From JANJUO01 sp942492935 (GTDB lineage: Bacteria > Bacteroidota > Ignavibacteria > Kapaibacteriales > UBA2268), in assembly GCA_942492935.1 (NCBI GenBank), contig OW818654.1:1984001-2048000 (forward strand): DNA of 64,000 nucleotides. The letters run 5' to 3'. The position numbers and the translations under genes were made by a program. Below, in pieces: positions 8,810 through 17,624 of the stretch; the stretch's first letter is position 1; every line of letters begins with the position of its first letter. The notes beneath the pieces were generated by a model. That model made no database searches. It had not been told where the DNA came from and saw nothing but the letters and a program-made list of their open reading frames with translations.

Positions 8810-9655
8810 ATGAAAAACATATATATATTCAAACTTACAATAATAATCGCTATTGTTGCTTTGTTTTCTTCATGCGATGAGATAAATCGTCCTTTTGAAG
8901 AAAATAGTGGTCCTATTGATATTGATACTACAAAGAAAAAAATTCTAATCGAGGATTTTACAGGACATTTTTGTGGGAATTGCCCTGAAGCAAGAGAAGT
9001 CGCAGAGCAGCTTACAGGAGCGTATAGCAATGTTTATACAATTAGTGTTCATGAAGGACCATTAGCTAAACCACTTGGAAGTCTTTTTAAATATAATTGG
9101 ATTACTCCTGAAGCTACTGCACTTGCAACTAAGTTTAAACTTGTTGCTACACCTTTTGGTATGATAAATAGAACCGTATTTAATGGTAAAACTCTATTAT
9201 CACCAGACACGTGGGAAGCAGCAGTAAAAGAAGAATTAAAAAAAACAGCTGACATTGGATTAAAATTAAATGCCTCATTTAATTCATCTACGAAAGAAAT
9301 TTCAATTAATACTGAAATTAATTTTATTAAAGATGGAACTTCTTCGGAATATTTAGTTGTTTATGTCATTGAAGATTCTATTGTTAAACCACAGAAAAAT
9401 GATTTTCTAAAACCTTTCCCTTATGATACGTTTTATGTACATAAACACGTTTTGCGTGCATCTATGAATGGAAATTTTGGAGAGCCAATTGCTGAAACAG
9501 TAATTAAAGCAGGTAATAAAGTAAATAAGTCTATTAAATACACAATTCCCGAAGGTAAAGACTGGCGCTCAGACAAAATTGAATTATTAGCAATTGTAAG
9601 AAATCATAATACTGAAGAAATAATACAAGTGGAAAAGATAAAATTAGTGAAGTAA
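8810..9655 (+). CDS. Omp28-related lipoprotein with thioredoxin-like CxxC
   Basis: A 281-residue lipoprotein: the signal peptide ends in a lipobox-like FSSC (Cys near residue 22). The N-terminal half has a thioredoxin-like fold signature, LIEDFTGHFCGNCPEA, with a CxxC pair, followed by a C-terminal beta-sandwich-like region. This matches Omp28-related proteins of Bacteroidota. It lies 12 bases after the barrel gene, and a strong terminator follows, so it closes the TPR/barrel/Omp28 operon. A redox or cargo-handling role at the outer membrane is possible but unproven; Omp28 itself is known mainly as a surface antigen. Confidence 0.8.
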   Translation: MKNIYIFKLTIIIAIVALFSSCDEINRPFEENSGPIDIDTTKKKILIEDFTGHFCGNCPEAREVAEQLTGAYSNVYTISVHEGPLAKPLGSLFKYNWITPEATALATKFKLVATPFGMINRTVFNGKTLLSPDTWEAAVKEELKKTADIGLKLNASFNSSTKEISINTEINFIKDGTSSEYLVVYVIEDSIVKPQKNDFLKPFPYDTFYVHKHVLRASMNGNFGEPIAETVIKAGNKVNKSIKYTIPEGKDWRSDKIELLAIVRNHNTEEIIQVEKIKLVK

Positions 9656-9687
9656 AATTAAATTGAAAAAAATTTTTTTTTTACAAA

Positions 9688-9734
9688 AGCCCTACTTTGA
9701 ATTTAAAAGAAAAGTAGGGTTTTGATTTTTTTCA
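9688..9734 (+). terminator. Rho-independent terminator of the envelope operon
   Basis: CCCTACTT (9690-9697) pairs with AAGTAGGG (9712-9719), followed by a T-rich tail. It sits about 35 bases after the Omp28-like stop. Confidence 0.85.
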
Positions 9735-9843
9735 TAGTATAAGTTGCATAATGGTCATCGTATGTTTGTATTGTTATAAAAAGAGAAAATTAAAAAAGAA
9801 AAAACTGATAGCAATTATAAGTAAAAAGGAATATATATAAAGC

Positions 9844-10131
9844 GAACAACAACAATGCACTCTCCTTATGAGTGGATTGTTGTTCTTCTCCCCCGATACT
9901 TTATAGTTGTATATGATTTTGGGTCAAAAAAATTAATTTTAAAAATTTAAAAATAAATCATATATGTTACAGAAAAATTGATTAAATTAGATTGAAATTA
10001 TTAGTAAACGAAACAAAGGAAAGGAATAAGATCGAGTTATGTCATTGATCAAAAATGATCTATCAGAATGGTGATCCCCTTTCTTATGTTTCACTAAGCA
10101 AGAACAGTTCATTGGGAAAAAAACCCGTATT
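9844..10131 (+). ncRNA. Candidate bridge RNA in the IS110 leader
   Basis: Bridge RNAs of IS110 elements are encoded in the non-coding end upstream of the recombinase and hold internal-loop guides for target and donor. Here the leader contains: a hairpin at 9844-9885 (GAACAACA...AT-CACTC against GAGTG-ATTGTTGTTC, with a three-base bulge and one mismatch); a long imperfect stem between 10010-10033 and 10073-10092 closing a loop with its own GATCA/TGATC hairpin; and GGG-A7-CCC at 10114-10126. The 10-mer ACAGTTCATT after the big stem also occurs at the right end of the element, as expected for a donor guide. RNA limits and guide loops are inference. Confidence 0.5.
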
Positions 10132-10209
10132 TGCGATGCTATGCTACTGAAATAATGTTTCGCTAATTAATATATTTTAATTAACAATATATACTAATGG
10201 AAAAGTTTA

Positions 10210-11176
10210 ATGTATAAGAATATTGTAGGGATAGATATATCCAAGAAAAGTTTTCATGCTTGTGAAAATAGCAAGGTAAATATTTATGTAAATAGTTCAG
10301 AAGGATACTTGGCATTCATAAATCACTTGGCGATAGGTAGTCATTGTATAATGGAATCAACGAGTACATACGGTTATTGTTTTAGCTAAAGCATTGATAG
10401 ATTCCGGTCATCATGTTTATATAGTTAATCCTGTAAAGATTAAATACTTCGTAAAGATGGGCTTATCAAAAGCAAAAACAGACAAAATAGACGCCAAACA
10501 AATAACTAAATTTGGTGAGCTGTCCATAGATACATTACAAGAATATCAATTTGGTAGTGATGAAATAGAAGGAAGTAAGCAAATTGAAACTACATTAATC
10601 CAATTGAAGAAGCAACAAACAGCATTATTAAATCAGCTTGAAGCATTACTTCATCTACCACAACAGAGCAAAATATTAATAAAGACGTTAAAGAAAATGA
10701 TAAAAATATTTCAAGAACAAATAAAATTACTAAGCAATGAGTCATCAAACTTAGTAAAAAAAGAAAATTTAGAAATGGTAAAAAAAGTAAGTAGCATAAA
10801 AGGTATAGGCGAAAGTACAGCGATATTGTTAATCGCAATAACAAAGAGTTTTAAAAATTTTGACAATGCCAAACAACTATCCTCTTTCTTTGGTTGTTGT
10901 CCACGAATAATAGAATCCGGTACCAGTGTGAAGGGTCGAAGTAGTATTAGCAAAATAGGTCATGCAAGTATTCGAACGAGATTATATTTGTGTGCATTGT
11001 CAGCATCACAGTACAATACAACTTGTCGAGAAATGTACCAAAGATTAATTTTGCATGGTAAATTAAAGAAAGTTGCTTTAATGGCAGTTGTAAATAAATT
11101 AATAAAACAAATTTGGATTGTTGTTAAAAATAATGTGTTTTTTGATAATAATTTTCAAAATAAACTTGTTTTTTAA
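10210..11176 (+). pseudogene. IS110-family recombinase (transposase), frameshifted
   Basis: The N-terminal piece (10210-10389) reads MYKNIVGIDISKK and reaches MESTSTYGY before a stop. The rest continues one base later as LAKALIDSGHHVYIVNP. Joined, they give ~322 residues with the DEDD acidic residues (Asp in GIDISK, Glu in MEST, Asp residues in KTDKIDAK) and the C-terminal Transposase_20 region with a helix-hairpin-helix-like SIKGIGESTAILL and the conserved serine area (SGTSVKGRSSISK). The shift is explained by one extra T in the run at 10380-10383. This may be true decay, a sequencing error, or slippage on TTTT. Confidence 0.8.
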
Positions 11177-11550
11177 CACAGTTCATTCTGAACTTGCTCC
11201 CTAGTGACAAACTGTTAGAAATTCAATATTTCAATCAACAAATTTGGAGTAAATTATGATAGTGATTACAGCCAAATGGAATTTCTCTAACCATTAGTTG
11301 GAGAAATTAGTTGGTTTATAACAATTACAGAGGGAATTGATTGTTTGCTATAATTTGAGAATCAGTTATCCAATATTTTGAAAACAGTGGATGACTCTAC
11401 CTTGCAAGAAGAAATATAAAGTAATCGTCTCAAAATCTATGGAACATGAAGTTATTTTTTTCAGTTTGAAGTATTCTATTGTATCAAACGAATAAAATTA
11501 TGCAATCAGTTTTATAACAAATTAATATGTTATTAGTAAGGGGGTACAAA
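11177..11550. other. Intergenic region right of the IS110 element
   Basis: It opens with TCATTCTGAACTTG (11183-11196), a 14-base match to the repeats at 15.7-16.0 kb. An inverted repeat lies at 11280-11308 (AATTTCTC...GAGAAATT with an inner AAC/GTT). No gene is recognised. Confidence 0.5.
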
Positions 11551-12240
11551 ATGAAAAGTTATGATTTAATGATTTCAAACGGTCATCTGATAATTAAATT
11601 GGCAGATGGATACTATGTTATAGATACAGGTTCTCCTTTTTCTATGAGTGATAATTTGCAATTCATTTTTCTTGATAAGCAGATTATTGCTAACCCAATC
11701 TTTGCGAATATGGTTAACTTGAAAGCGATGAGTCAGTTTATCGGTGTAGATTTAACGGGAATAATTGGTTGTGATTTGATTCGTGATACTTGTTGTACTT
11801 TCGATTTGAAGACAAATCAGTTATTATTATCTGAAATTTCGATTGCTGGCAATTATAGTGATTTTTTAATAACTGATATGAATTATCTTCAAGAACTTCC
11901 GTTTATTGAAATTGGTTTTAATGGGAAAATTGTTAATTCGTTTATAGATACTGGGGCAACGATTTCTTATTTCAGAAGGAGTTACTTCGAGGGCAAGCCA
12001 TCGCTTCGTGTTGAAAACGACACACATCCTATGTATGGCGATTTTACAACAAATATTTATCAAACGGAAATCACTATTGAATCTCATCAATTTGAAATTG
12101 AAGTGGGTACACTTCCTGATGTGATGGATATGATGTTTAATATGATAAATGCTGATGCTGTAATCGGTTATGATTTGTTGAAAAACAAAATTACGATTAT
12201 GGATTTTATAGGCAGAAAATTTTATATTGAGAAAGATTAG
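11551..12240 (+). CDS. Two-lobed retropepsin/pepsin-like aspartic protease-like protein
   Basis: The start at 11551 is chosen because AAGGGGG lies about 8 bases upstream; a start at 11527 is less likely. The 229-residue protein has two copies of the aspartic-protease signature: VIDTGSP (Asp25) with a later GIIGCDL, and FIDTGAT (Asp133) with a later AVIGYDL. Each lobe thus shows the D-T-G loop plus the hydrophobic-hydrophobic-Gly motif of the family. Most bacterial relatives carry one DTG and dimerise; two in one chain mimics the pepsin layout. No signal peptide is visible, so it is probably cytoplasmic. It stands alone between an IS110 element and nrfHA. Substrate unknown. Confidence 0.65.
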   Translation: MKSYDLMISNGHLIIKLADGYYVIDTGSPFSMSDNLQFIFLDKQIIANPIFANMVNLKAMSQFIGVDLTGIIGCDLIRDTCCTFDLKTNQLLLSEISIAGNYSDFLITDMNYLQELPFIEIGFNGKIVNSFIDTGATISYFRRSYFEGKPSLRVENDTHPMYGDFTTNIYQTEITIESHQFEIEVGTLPDVMDMMFNMINADAVIGYDLLKNKITIMDFIGRKFYIEKD

Positions 12241-12540
12241 AGTGAAAAATCCATTAATAATTAAAAACTATTAGCAATATCCCTTACGAAGGTTAAGTAA
12301 GCAAAGAGTTAATTCATACGATGACTTAGTGTCATTGAATGAATTTATTTTTACATTTAGCTGTGGTACTGATTATTCAAATCAATTTATTAAATATACA
12401 ATAATTTTTTAGAAATAGTTTATTATGCTAAAAATATATTTTAAAATATATCTTGCATAACATTAAATATATTTATATTTTTGCATTTCAGATTATATTA
12501 TCTGATTTAAATGAAATTTGTTTAACTAATTCTAAAAGTA
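12241..12540. other. Intergenic region upstream of nrfH
   Basis: About 300 bases of AT-rich DNA. The inverted repeat AAATATATTTTAAAATATAT near 12430-12450 is low-complexity. No FNR/CRP-type box or gene is convincing. Confidence 0.4.
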
Positions 12541-13137
12541 ATGGTCAATCAAAAGTCAAAAAGCTGGTTAAGAAAATTGATACCGCCGCCAAAATGGCAA
12601 CTACCGGTATTAATTCTTATCGGGATAATGGTTGGTTCGGGCTTGACTGCATTTCATCTTTCAAATGCAGCATCATATTTGTCTGATGACCCACAAGCGT
12701 GTATCAATTGCCATATTATGTCCCCTTTTTATTCTACTTGGACTCATAGCAGTCATCGCCAATGGACTAATTGTAATGACTGCCACGTGCCTCATGATAA
12801 TGTTTTTAGAAAGTACTTCTTTAAAGCAAGTGATGGCTCAAGGCATGCTACGATGTTCACGCTACGACTCGAACCACAAGTTTTTATGATTAATGAAGCA
12901 GGTAAAACTGTAGTGCAAGAAAACTGTGTTCGTTGTCATATTAATGTTGTAAATCCTGTATCAGCCAAGAATGTAACAGGACAGAATTACAAACACGGTG
13001 AAGGTAAATTATGTTGGGATTGTCATCGTGAAGTACCACATGGAAGAGTCAGCAGTCAAGCAAGCTCACCAAATTCATTAATTCCATCTCAAAAACAAGC
13101 CATACCAGATTGGCTTAGAACATTTGTTAAACAATAA
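12541..13137 (+). CDS. nrfH: Cytochrome c nitrite reductase small subunit NrfH
   Basis: A 198-residue membrane-anchored tetrahaem cytochrome of the NapC/NirT type. One N-terminal membrane helix (about 20-42) is followed by four CxxCH haem sites: CINCH (~54), CNDCH (~77), CVRCH (~128) and CWDCH (~157). NrfH takes electrons from menaquinol and passes them to NrfA in the periplasm. The nrfA gene starts 15 bases downstream, the usual order. Length and haem count match the family. A KxxK-rich amino end precedes the helix, giving the expected orientation with haems outside. Confidence 0.95.
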   Translation: MVNQKSKSWLRKLIPPPKWQLPVLILIGIMVGSGLTAFHLSNAASYLSDDPQACINCHIMSPFYSTWTHSSHRQWTNCNDCHVPHDNVFRKYFFKASDGSRHATMFTLRLEPQVFMINEAGKTVVQENCVRCHINVVNPVSAKNVTGQNYKHGEGKLCWDCHREVPHGRVSSQASSPNSLIPSQKQAIPDWLRTFVKQ

Positions 13138-13152
13138 TAAAAAGGAAAAAAA

Positions 13153-14643
13153 ATGTCCGATTCTACTAATCAAAGAAAACCAATTTTAAATTGGGTTATA
13201 TTTACTGTTACAGTAATCGTAGTATTTTTAGCTGGTATTTTTACCGCTTCCATTATGGAAAGAAGAGCCGAAACAGCCGCAAAATTTCAAATTACTAAAC
13301 CAATAGCTGATTGGGAGCCAAGAAATGAAGTTTGGGGCGAAAACTTCCCAAAAGAATATGAAACTTATTTAAAAACACTTGATACTAATTTTGCATCGGC
13401 TCATGGCGGCTCGGTGAAGCACGACTATCTCGAAAATTATCCTGAATTGGTTGTACTTTGGGCTGGTTATGCTTTTTCTAAAGAGTATAATCAAGGACGT
13501 GGTCATGCTTATGCTGTAAAGGATATTAGAAGTATTTTACGTACAGGTGGCAAAGAAAGTACTATGCCCGCAACCTGCTGGACTTGTAAAAGCCCTGACG
13601 TGCCAAGATTAATGCAAAAAATGGGAGTTGCTGAATACTACGCTGGTAAATGGATTGATTTAGGTGCTGAAGTTGTAAACCCAATCGGTTGTCAAGACTG
13701 TCATGACCCTAAAACTATGAATTTGAGAATTTCAAGACCTGCTTTGGTTGAAGCTTATGCACGACTTGGAAGGACAGTTGAGAGTTTCACACATAATGAA
13801 ATGCGTTCTCTTGTTTGCGCCCAATGCCATGTTGAATATCACTTCAAGAAAGAACCAAAAAATTATTTGAATTTTCCTTGGGATAAAGGATTCAGCGCTG
13901 ACTCTATGGAAGCATATTATGATGAAATTCAGTTTTCTGATTGGACTCACAAAATATCTAAAACTCCTATGTTAAAAGCTCAACATCCAGATTATGAATT
14001 GTATATGACTGGTATTCATGCTAAACGTGGTGTTAGTTGTGCAGATTGTCACATGCCTTATAAAGTAGAAGGTGGCGTAAAATTCACAGACCATCATATT
14101 CAAAGCCCACTAAATAATATTGCCAATGCTTGTCAAGTATGTCATAAAGAAAGCGAAAAAAGTTTAGTTCAAGATGTTCTTGACCGTCAGGAAAGAGTTC
14201 TTGAAATTAGACGTCTTGCTGAAAAATCTTTAGCTGCTGCACACATTGAAGCTGGAGCAGCTTGGGAAGCTGGTGCTACTGAAGAAGAAATGAAACCTGT
14301 ACTTCAACTTATTCGTCATGCACAATGGAGATGGGATTGGGTTGCAGCAGCTAATGGTCTTGGATTTCATGCTCCGGTTGAAGCATTGAGAGTTCTCGGC
14401 ACATCAGTTCAAAAAGCCGAACAAGCTCGTGGTCTATTAAGTGTAATATTTGTTAAGCATAATAAACAAATCCCAATACCAATGCCTGATATTTCTACAA
14501 AAGAATTAGCTCAGAAATATATTGGTCTTGACATTCCTAAACTACAAGCTGAAAAATTAGAATTATTGAACACTTTATGCAAAGAGTGGGATGATAAAGC
14601 AAAGCAAAGACAAGGTACATTGAATACATACCAACAAAAGTAA
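13153..14643 (+). CDS. nrfA: Ammonia-forming cytochrome c nitrite reductase catalytic subunit NrfA
   Basis: A 496-residue periplasmic pentahaem enzyme that reduces nitrite to ammonium with six electrons. An uncleaved or cleaved N-terminal helix (about 13-33) is followed by CWTCK (~140), the hallmark catalytic haem with lysine as axial ligand, and four CxxCH sites: CQDCH (~180), CAQCH (~222), CADCH (~295) and CQVCH (~326). Paired with nrfH it forms the menaquinol-linked NrfHA complex for dissimilatory nitrite reduction or detoxification. A strong terminator follows, so the operon is nrfHA only. Haem maturation genes are not in this window. Confidence 0.96.
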   Translation: MSDSTNQRKPILNWVIFTVTVIVVFLAGIFTASIMERRAETAAKFQITKPIADWEPRNEVWGENFPKEYETYLKTLDTNFASAHGGSVKHDYLENYPELVVLWAGYAFSKEYNQGRGHAYAVKDIRSILRTGGKESTMPATCWTCKSPDVPRLMQKMGVAEYYAGKWIDLGAEVVNPIGCQDCHDPKTMNLRISRPALVEAYARLGRTVESFTHNEMRSLVCAQCHVEYHFKKEPKNYLNFPWDKGFSADSMEAYYDEIQFSDWTHKISKTPMLKAQHPDYELYMTGIHAKRGVSCADCHMPYKVEGGVKFTDHHIQSPLNNIANACQVCHKESEKSLVQDVLDRQERVLEIRRLAEKSLAAAHIEAGAAWEAGATEEEMKPVLQLIRHAQWRWDWVAAANGLGFHAPVEALRVLGTSVQKAEQARGLLSVIFVKHNKQIPIPMPDISTKELAQKYIGLDIPKLQAEKLELLNTLCKEWDDKAKQRQGTLNTYQQK

Positions 14644-14667
14644 TTCTTAGAGAAAAATACAATCTAT

Positions 14668-14709
14668 AAAAACCAGCCACTATTTTTTTTAAAAGTGGCT
14701 GGTTTTTTA
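14668..14709 (+). terminator. Rho-independent terminator after nrfA
   Basis: AACCAGCCACT pairs with AGTGGCTGGTT around a T-rich loop and is followed by TTTTTT, 25 bases after the nrfA stop. Confidence 0.9.
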
Positions 14710-14755
14710 TAATATATAGATTCGAGTTAATTCAATTAAGTCTTGTTTCTAAATT

Positions 14756-15610
14756 CTATGATTCTTTTTTCTCTGGAATGTAATCCTTCACAAATTCTTT
14801 AATAATTTTTGTCAAGCTTGGTTCAGCAATATCTGCTGTTTCTATCATTTCCTTTAAACTGATTGGTTTGAGTGCATCAGGATAACATTCATCAGTTATC
14901 ACAGAAAAGCCCAGAACTTTCATTCCCATTTGTCGTGCTACAATTGTTTCAGGAATTGTACTCATACCAATAACATCAGCACCAATTGTTCTCAAATATC
15001 TGTATTCGGCTCTTGTTTCGAGTGATGAACCGCTCATTGCAGCATACACACCACGATATAATTTAATTCTATGATTTAAAGCAATTCTTTCGACTTGTTC
15101 GATACATTTTTTGCAATATGGTTCGCTCAAATCAACAAATCGAGGTCCAAAGTAATCATCATGTGGTCCAATTAATGGATTGTCACCAATCAGATTTATA
15201 TGGTCATCTATTACCATAACATTGGCTTTAGGTAAATGTGGATTTACAGAACCACAAGCATTTGTTACAATCAATTGATTGATTCCAAATTGCTTGAAAA
15301 CTCTAACTGGAAAAGTTATTTGTTGTAATGAATACCCTTCATAATAATGAAATCTTCCTTGCATAGCAACAATCTTTTTCCCTTCGAGATAGCCGAAAAT
15401 TAGTCTTCCGTGATGAGATTCAACTGTGGATGTAGGAAAGTATGGTATATCATCATAACTAATAACAAATTCTGGTTTTATATCATTTGCTAATTTACCA
15501 AGTCCTGTACCAAGTATAATTGCAATTTCGGGAGTGAAGTCTGTTTTCGACTTCAAAAAGTCAAAAGCTTCAATAACTTTTGATTTCAGGTTTGTATTAA
15601 AATTTTCCAT
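14756..15610 (-). CDS. punA: Purine nucleoside phosphorylase (trimeric type)
   Basis: A 284-residue cytosolic enzyme cleaving purine (deoxy)ribonucleosides with phosphate for salvage. Family signatures are clear: LGTGLGKLA near residue 34, the HHGR phosphate-site motif (SHHGRLIFG), FHYYEGY, the TNACGSVNP segment and the base-site region MSGSSLETRAEYR, ending with VIGMSTIPETIVA. Length matches low-mass trimeric PNPs specific for guanosine/inosine. It is alone on the minus strand, after a repeat-rich gap. The symbol follows Bacillus/Mycobacterium usage (deoD names the other, hexameric family). Confidence 0.92.
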   Translation of the reverse strand: MENFNTNLKSKVIEAFDFLKSKTDFTPEIAIILGTGLGKLANDIKPEFVISYDDIPYFPTSTVESHHGRLIFGYLEGKKIVAMQGRFHYYEGYSLQQITFPVRVFKQFGINQLIVTNACGSVNPHLPKANVMVIDDHINLIGDNPLIGPHDDYFGPRFVDLSEPYCKKCIEQVERIALNHRIKLYRGVYAAMSGSSLETRAEYRYLRTIGADVIGMSTIPETIVARQMGMKVLGFSVITDECYPDALKPISLKEMIETADIAEPSLTKIIKEFVKDYIPEKKES

Positions 15611-15693
15611 TCAAGTATAAAATATTATTATTTTAAAAATTGTTATTTTTCATTTCAAATAAAAGACAAAAGCAATTCACACCTAATCAAACT

Positions 15694-16056
15694 GTCATCC
15701 TGAACTTGTTTCAGAATCCATTCTTGGAAGCAAAGGGCTTAAGCCCTTTGTTTCTAAATTTGTCATTCTGAACTTGTTTCAGAATCCATCTTGAATACTG
15801 TCATTCCGAACAAAGTGAGGAATCTAGTGCCTTTAGCCATGTTGCCACTTCATAAACAATATTCAATCCCGCTGGGATTGGTTGTCTAACGTAACAATTT
15901 CCTGCTACAAACATTTAATCCCGCTGGGATTTGCAATGACTTTGATACTATATCGTATTATATCATTCTGAACTTGTTTCAGAACCCCATCCTAACCTTC
16001 ACCAAGGGGAAGGAATATATGTAAAGTCCTCCCCCTTGGGGAGGATTTAGGTGGGG
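15694..16056. repeat. Intergenic repeat cluster
   Basis: The gap 15611-16122 has no gene but is packed with repeats. GTCATYCTGAACTTGTTTC followed by AGAATCCA occurs at 15694-15720 and 15762-15788 and in part at 15963-15983; a relative, GTCATTCCGAACAAAGTGAG, starts at 15803. AAGGGCTTAAGCCCTT is at 15733-15748. CAATCCCGCTGGGATTG is at 15864-15880, and its core recurs at 15917-15931. A ~30-bp imperfect inverted repeat has arms at 15985-16014 and 16027-16056. These resemble dispersed REP-like elements. Confidence 0.8.
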
Positions 16057-16122
16057 TTACATATATGTCATTCCAATTATTCATTATTCTTCATTTCAAA
16101 TCCATTTCAATAACACTTATTA

Positions 16123-16680
16123 TCAAAATCTTAAACTTAGCCCAATTTGGTTTATCCCCAAATGTAAATCTAAATGGTAATTATTTGCTCCTGTTGTTTT
16201 AAGTTGATTTCCATTATACAAGTTTATTGCAGAATTGAAATTTCTCTTACTACTGGACAACAACAAAATTCCTACTATATCAAGAATAACAGCACCTCCG
16301 ACCATTAAAGGAAATAAATCAGATTTTGGTGCAGTTCCGTAATTGAAATCTGCTGTAACAATTTCATTAATTGAAGCTATAGTTAATAATACTCCTATTG
16401 GTAATGCAATTGTACCGATTACCTTTTGAGTATTAGACTTATTTATTAATGAAGCAATAGCTTGATTATCATTGATTTTTTGCTCAATCTCACTTTTAGT
16501 ATATTTTGTATCATTTATAATATAACTGTTTCCCCAGAAAGATTTTTTCACAAAAATTGTATCTTTGGTTTGCTGAGCAGCCATATTAAAATTAAAAACA
16601 ACAATCAGAATTGAAATTATCAAAGTAGTGTTTATTTGTACTTTATTTAAATTTAATAACATAATAATTGTTTTCTTCAA
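16123..16680 (-). CDS. Hypothetical membrane protein, secreted or inner-membrane
   Basis: Not recognised. The 185-residue product has a hydrophobic N-terminal stretch ending in AAQQ (about residues 18-36), which looks like a signal peptide of Bacteroidota type, and two further membrane helices (about 91-110 and 125-142). A short C-terminal soluble region contains SAINLYNG, a phrase seen in small Bacteroidota envelope proteins. The start could be internal, since the first ten residues are not signal-like (several Met codons). It stands apart from the next gene by about 60 bases. Confidence 0.5.
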   Translation of the reverse strand: MKKTIIMLLNLNKVQINTTLIISILIVVFNFNMAAQQTKDTIFVKKSFWGNSYIINDTKYTKSEIEQKINDNQAIASLINKSNTQKVIGTIALPIGVLLTIASINEIVTADFNYGTAPKSDLFPLMVGGAVILDIVGILLLSSSKRNFNSAINLYNGNQLKTTGANNYHLDLHLGINQIGLSLRF

Positions 16681-16739
16681 AAATTATTAACGAACATCAG
16701 CAAAAAAACAAGCAAATTGCCTAAATACAGAAATAAATT

Positions 16740-17624
16740 TTAATCATTATCAGGCATTTTAGTATCAAAAGTAGCAATAACAGGACAATGGTCAGAAATC
16801 AGTTTAACTTCATCGTGTGTATATGCTGAATATGTATCATACAAATGTACGCTATTTTCAAAGTATCTATTCTTTACAGAATTTGAAATTATAATATGGT
16901 CGATGACATTCCATTTGGCATTTTTACAACTTGTCAAATCTGTTGTCAAAAAACTAATATTTGTATTTTCAATCAAAGCATCAAGATTACCACGGGGTTT
17001 TTTATTTTTTGGATTATCATTAAAATCACCCATAATAATCAAATCTTTTTCGTTAGAAGTATTAAGTGTATTTTCAACCCATTTGTCTAAAACAAGAGCT
17101 TGTTTATATCTTAATTCATAACTTTCAAACTTCATTTCATCAGTACTGTCAAATCTTGATGTAGATTTAAAATGAACTACCATCAAATTGAAATCGAAAT
17201 TATTCTTTTTAAGATTAAGCAATAATCCGGGTCGTGTTCTGTTTTCCTTAACTATCAAATCATTGAAATTTTTATGTTCTAAAACAGTAACTGTCTTTTT
17301 GATTAGAACTGCATTTCTTTGGCGATAGTCATCATTAGCGATATAATAATCAAATTCAGGTAAAAACTGCAATAGATATTTCATTGCAGTTTCATTTTCA
17401 ACTTCTTGTAATCCAATTACTTCAGCTTTTGTAGCAAGAATGACATCAGCCATTCTTGCATAATCTTCTTGCGTACGAGGTTTAGTATCATCAATACCAT
17501 CACCAAGCCATTCTACATTGAATGTGGCAATATGAATTGAATCGCTATTATCTGTACCTGCATTCGAGCAAGATACAAAAATTACAAATATTAACAATTG
17601 TAGTATTGTTTTGATTGACTTCAC
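16740..17624 (-). CDS. Endonuclease/exonuclease/phosphatase-family lipoprotein
   Basis: A 294-residue protein with a lipobox-like FVSC (Cys ~19) after a signal peptide, then an EEP fold: ATFNVEWLG, IGLQEVEN (catalytic Glu), MGDFNDNP (Asp/Asn) and the terminal SDHCPV (catalytic His). These residues bind metal and attack phosphodiester or phosphomonoester bonds. The likely place is the periplasmic or outer surface, so a secreted nuclease or phosphatase is plausible. Its start overlaps the stop of the proline dehydrogenase gene by one base, suggesting co-transcription, though no functional link is obvious. Confidence 0.85.
   Translation of the reverse strand: MKSIKTILQLLIFVIFVSCSNAGTDNSDSIHIATFNVEWLGDGIDDTKPRTQEDYARMADVILATKAEVIGLQEVENETAMKYLLQFLPEFDYYIANDDYRQRNAVLIKKTVTVLEHKNFNDLIVKENRTRPGLLLNLKKNNFDFNLMVVHFKSTSRFDSTDEMKFESYELRYKQALVLDKWVENTLNTSNEKDLIIMGDFNDNPKNKKPRGNLDALIENTNISFLTTDLTSCKNAKWNVIDHIIISNSVKNRYFENSVHLYDTYSAYTHDEVKLISDHCPVIATFDTKMPDND

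Larger units (their letters stand above)
9840..11190 (+). mobile_element. IS110-family insertion sequence (ends approximate)
   Basis: A DEDD recombinase gene with a ~370-base non-coding leader rich in hairpins and a very short 3' flank. IS110 elements have no clear terminal inverted repeats, and none is seen, so the limits are estimates: left near the first leader hairpin (9844), right just after the recombinase stop. A 10-base string, ACAGTTCATT, occurs both in the leader (10104-10113) and right after the stop (11178-11187). Confidence 0.75.

Noticed and set aside
12360..12390. Possible FNR-like box upstream of nrfH (TGAT...ATCA)
   Set aside because: TGAT and ATCA are 7 bases apart, not 4, and the flanking bases do not match TTGAT-N4-ATCAA.
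15694..16056. CRISPR array from the repeated GTCATTCTGAACTTG units
   Set aside because: Spacing is irregular, repeats are imperfect and few, and no cas genes are near; they fit dispersed REP-like elements.
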